Source: Helicobacter cetorum MIT 99-5656 (lineage in GTDB: Bacteria; Campylobacterota; Campylobacteria; Campylobacterales; Helicobacteraceae). From it: a stretch of DNA of 64,000 nucleotides. The first letter of the stretch is position 1, and every line of letters begins with the position of its first letter. The translations under genes and the position numbers were made by a program. The stretch is taken from positions 1 to 64,000 of the forward strand of contig NC_017735.1 of the NCBI RefSeq assembly GCF_000259275.1, given 5' to 3'. Below, one piece after another: positions 59,532 to 64,000 of this stretch. The notes under the pieces were generated by a model. That model was not told the DNA's origin. It saw only the letters and a list, made by a program, of their open reading frames with translations, and made no database searches.

Positions 59532-60299
59532 ATGCAACAAGAAGAGATTATAGAGAGTTATTACGGCGTTAATAAAGAGCGTAAAAAGAGCGGTATTTAT
59601 GCCAAGCTAGACTTCTTACAGAGTGCTACGGGTCTCATTTTAGCACTCTTTATGATAGTGCATATGTTCTTAGTCTCTAGTATTTTAATCAGTGATGAAG
59701 CCATGTATAAGGTGGCGAAGTTTTTTGAAGGAAGCTTGTTTTTGAAAGCGGGCGAGCCAGCGATTGTAAGCGTGGTTGCAGCGGGGATTATTCTCATTCT
59801 TGTTGTGCATGCCTTTTTAGCCCTTAGAAAATTTCCTATCAATTATCGTCAATACAAAATTTTTAAAACCCATAAGCATTTGATGAAACATGGCGACACA
59901 AGCTTGTGGTTCACTCAGGTGCTTACAGGATTTGCGATGTTTTTCTTAGCGAGTATCCACTTATTTGTCATGCTTACAGAGCCTGAGAGCATTGGACCGC
60001 ATGGCTCAAGCTATCGTTTTGTAACGCAACATTTCTGGCTTTTATATATTTTCTTATTGTTTGCCGTGGAATTGCATGGCTCTATTGGATTGTATCGTTT
60101 AGCGATTAAATGGGGGTGGTTTAAAAATGTAAGCATTCAAGGGTTAAGGAAGATTAAATGGGCTATGAGCGTGTTTTTTATCGTTTTGGGGCTTTGCACT
60201 TATGGAGCGTATATTAAAAAAGGCTTAGAAAATCAAAATAGTGGTATTCATACCATGCAACAAGCCATAGAAGCTGATGAAAAATTCCACAAAGAATAA
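59532..60299 (+). CDS. frdC: Fumarate reductase cytochrome b subunit
   Basis: This dihaem cytochrome b anchors the quinol:fumarate reductase and transfers electrons from menaquinol. The 255 residues have five membrane segments with conserved His, such as LILALFMIVHMFLVSSILI near residue 36, ILILVVHAFLALRKF near 92, HKHLMKHGDTSLWFTQVL near 115, FFLASIHLFVMLTEPESIGP near 138 and LFAVELHGSIGLYRLAIKWG near 175. GGAG lies 9 bp before the ATG. The order frdC-frdA-frdB is the Wolinella/Helicobacter type. Confidence 0.95.
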   Translation: MQQEEIIESYYGVNKERKKSGIYAKLDFLQSATGLILALFMIVHMFLVSSILISDEAMYKVAKFFEGSLFLKAGEPAIVSVVAAGIILILVVHAFLALRKFPINYRQYKIFKTHKHLMKHGDTSLWFTQVLTGFAMFFLASIHLFVMLTEPESIGPHGSSYRFVTQHFWLLYIFLLFAVELHGSIGLYRLAIKWGWFKNVSIQGLRKIKWAMSVFFIVLGLCTYGAYIKKGLENQNSGIHTMQQAIEADEKFHKE

Positions 60300-60308
60300 G
60301 GGTAAAGA

Positions 60309-63183
<2,875 letters not shown>

Positions 63184-63209
63184 AAACCTTTGGCTTTTAG
63201 TGAATCAAC

Positions 63210-64000
63210 TTGAGAAGCTTTTTAATCTTTCTGAGCGTCTTTCTTTTGAATGGATGCCTTGGGATTATCTCTGTCAATAAGATTTCTCTCTCACACCCTT
63301 TTACCTTTTATGACCCCTATAGCACTAACATCGGAAGCTTGTATGCTAAAGATTTAAGCAAACACCCTAATCGTAGTGCCGCCATTCTACTAGAAGATGG
63401 CTTTGATGCCTTGTTGCATAGAGTGGGACTCATTAGAATGAGTCAAAAAAGCATTGACATTCAAACTTACATCTACAAAAACGACCTTTCATCTCAAGTG
63501 ATTGCTAAAGAGCTTTTGAATGCGGCTAATCGTGGGGTAAAGGTGCGTATCCTTATAGATGATAATGGCTTGTATTCGGATTCTTCAGATATCATGCTTT
63601 TGAATTTCCATAAAAATATTGAAGTAAAGATTTTCAACCCCTACTACGCCCGCATTAAAGCCCTACGCTATTTTGAAATGCTTGCAGATTATGAGCGCAT
63701 TAAAAAACGCATGCATAACAAGCTTTTTATCGTGGATAATATCGCTGTGATTATGGGTGGACGCAACATTGGGGACAACTATTTTGACAACGATTTAGAC
63801 ACGAATTTCTTGGATTTAGACGCTCTGTTTTTAGGGGGGGTTGCCTTGAAAGCTAGAGAGAGTTTTGAAAGCTATTGGCGATTCCACCGCTCTGTGCCAG
63901 CTGGACTACTACCCACCCATAAAAGGCTCAAAAATAATGTGGAAGAAATTGCCAAACTCCATGAAAAGATTCCTGTAAGCACAGAAGATAAAAAAGAATT
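63210..64000 (+). CDS. Phospholipase D/cardiolipin synthase-like lipoprotein (partial, cut by window end)
   Basis: The frame starts at TTG 63210, directly after an in-frame TGA, and stays open to the end of the window. The start LRSFLIFLSVFLLNGCLGII is a lipoprotein signal with lipobox Cys. The first HKD motif is complete in RMHNKLFIVDN near residue 170, followed by IMGGRNIGDNYFDNDLDTN, the classical cardiolipin-synthase pattern. Earlier is LLHRVGLIRMSQKSIDIQTY. The second HKD lies beyond the window. It follows frdB as in H. pylori (HP0190 by recall). The likely substrates are phospholipids. Confidence 0.85.
   Translation, partial: MRSFLIFLSVFLLNGCLGIISVNKISLSHPFTFYDPYSTNIGSLYAKDLSKHPNRSAAILLEDGFDALLHRVGLIRMSQKSIDIQTYIYKNDLSSQVIAKELLNAANRGVKVRILIDDNGLYSDSSDIMLLNFHKNIEVKIFNPYYARIKALRYFEMLADYERIKKRMHNKLFIVDNIAVIMGGRNIGDNYFDNDLDTNFLDLDALFLGGVALKARESFESYWRFHRSVPAGLLPTHKRLKNNVEEIAKLHEKIPVSTEDKKE

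Overview
This window comes from a gastric Helicobacter closely related to, but not the same as, H. pylori. Three things show this: the AT-rich sequence, the gene order (nusB-ribH-kdsA-carbonic anhydrase-pyrF-panC-tRNAs-groEL-groES; clpA-panD-comB; frdCAB), and proteins such as HspA with a Cys/His-rich tail, ComB-type competence proteins and Bab-like Hop outer membrane proteins ending in YLNYVFAY. Many proteins differ clearly from the H. pylori versions I remember. A sister species such as H. cetorum would fit, but I cannot prove it without a search.

Layout: 1-7.3 kb holds core metabolism, a five-gene tRNA operon and groESL with a recognisable promoter and CIRCE-like operator. 7.3-13.5 kb is an accessory zone: a decayed outer membrane protein gene, two broken relics, a 5'-truncated Bab-like gene (+) and a full Bab-like gene (-). 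The last two share a 941-bp inverted repeat around an A-rich spacer. 13.6-25.7 kb is one tightly packed minus-strand operon (usp-clpS-clpA-panD-ybaB-PDZ protein-comB6-7-8-9-10-manC-gmd-fcl). It joins proteolysis, the DNA-uptake ComB type IV system and GDP-fucose synthesis; manC is frameshifted at an A7 tract. 25.8-29.8 kb has bioD, icd and gltA. A third Bab-like gene lies at 30.3-32.4 kb, pointing away from the second and sharing its promoter block. 33-46 kb holds lipid A modification (eptA, lpxE), nspC, cheV, a lipoprotein gene, an unlisted SRP RNA gene, comB4-3-2, and dnaG.

46-51.6 kb is mobile-element debris: two related barnase/colicin E5-type (PBECR-like) nuclease genes in opposite orientation, a RipA-like membrane protein, and a decayed IS256-family element with visible terminal inverted repeats and a possible target duplication. 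52-59.4 kb is the envelope and lipid operon tpiA-fabI-lpxD-metK-ndk-yceD-rpmF-plsX-fabH. 59.5-63.2 kb is the fumarate reductase operon, followed by a phospholipase D-like gene cut by the window end.

Against the gene order I recall for H. pylori 26695 (HP0010-HP0045), the whole dnaG-to-fcl block appears inverted here. One breakpoint lies in the OMP inverted-repeat zone beside groES and the other in the mobile-element debris beside dnaG. The most interesting content is this repeat architecture: three Bab-like loci able to exchange sequence or invert DNA, with homopolymer tracts in promoters and in manC. Next comes the inactivated PBECR nuclease/IS256 island.
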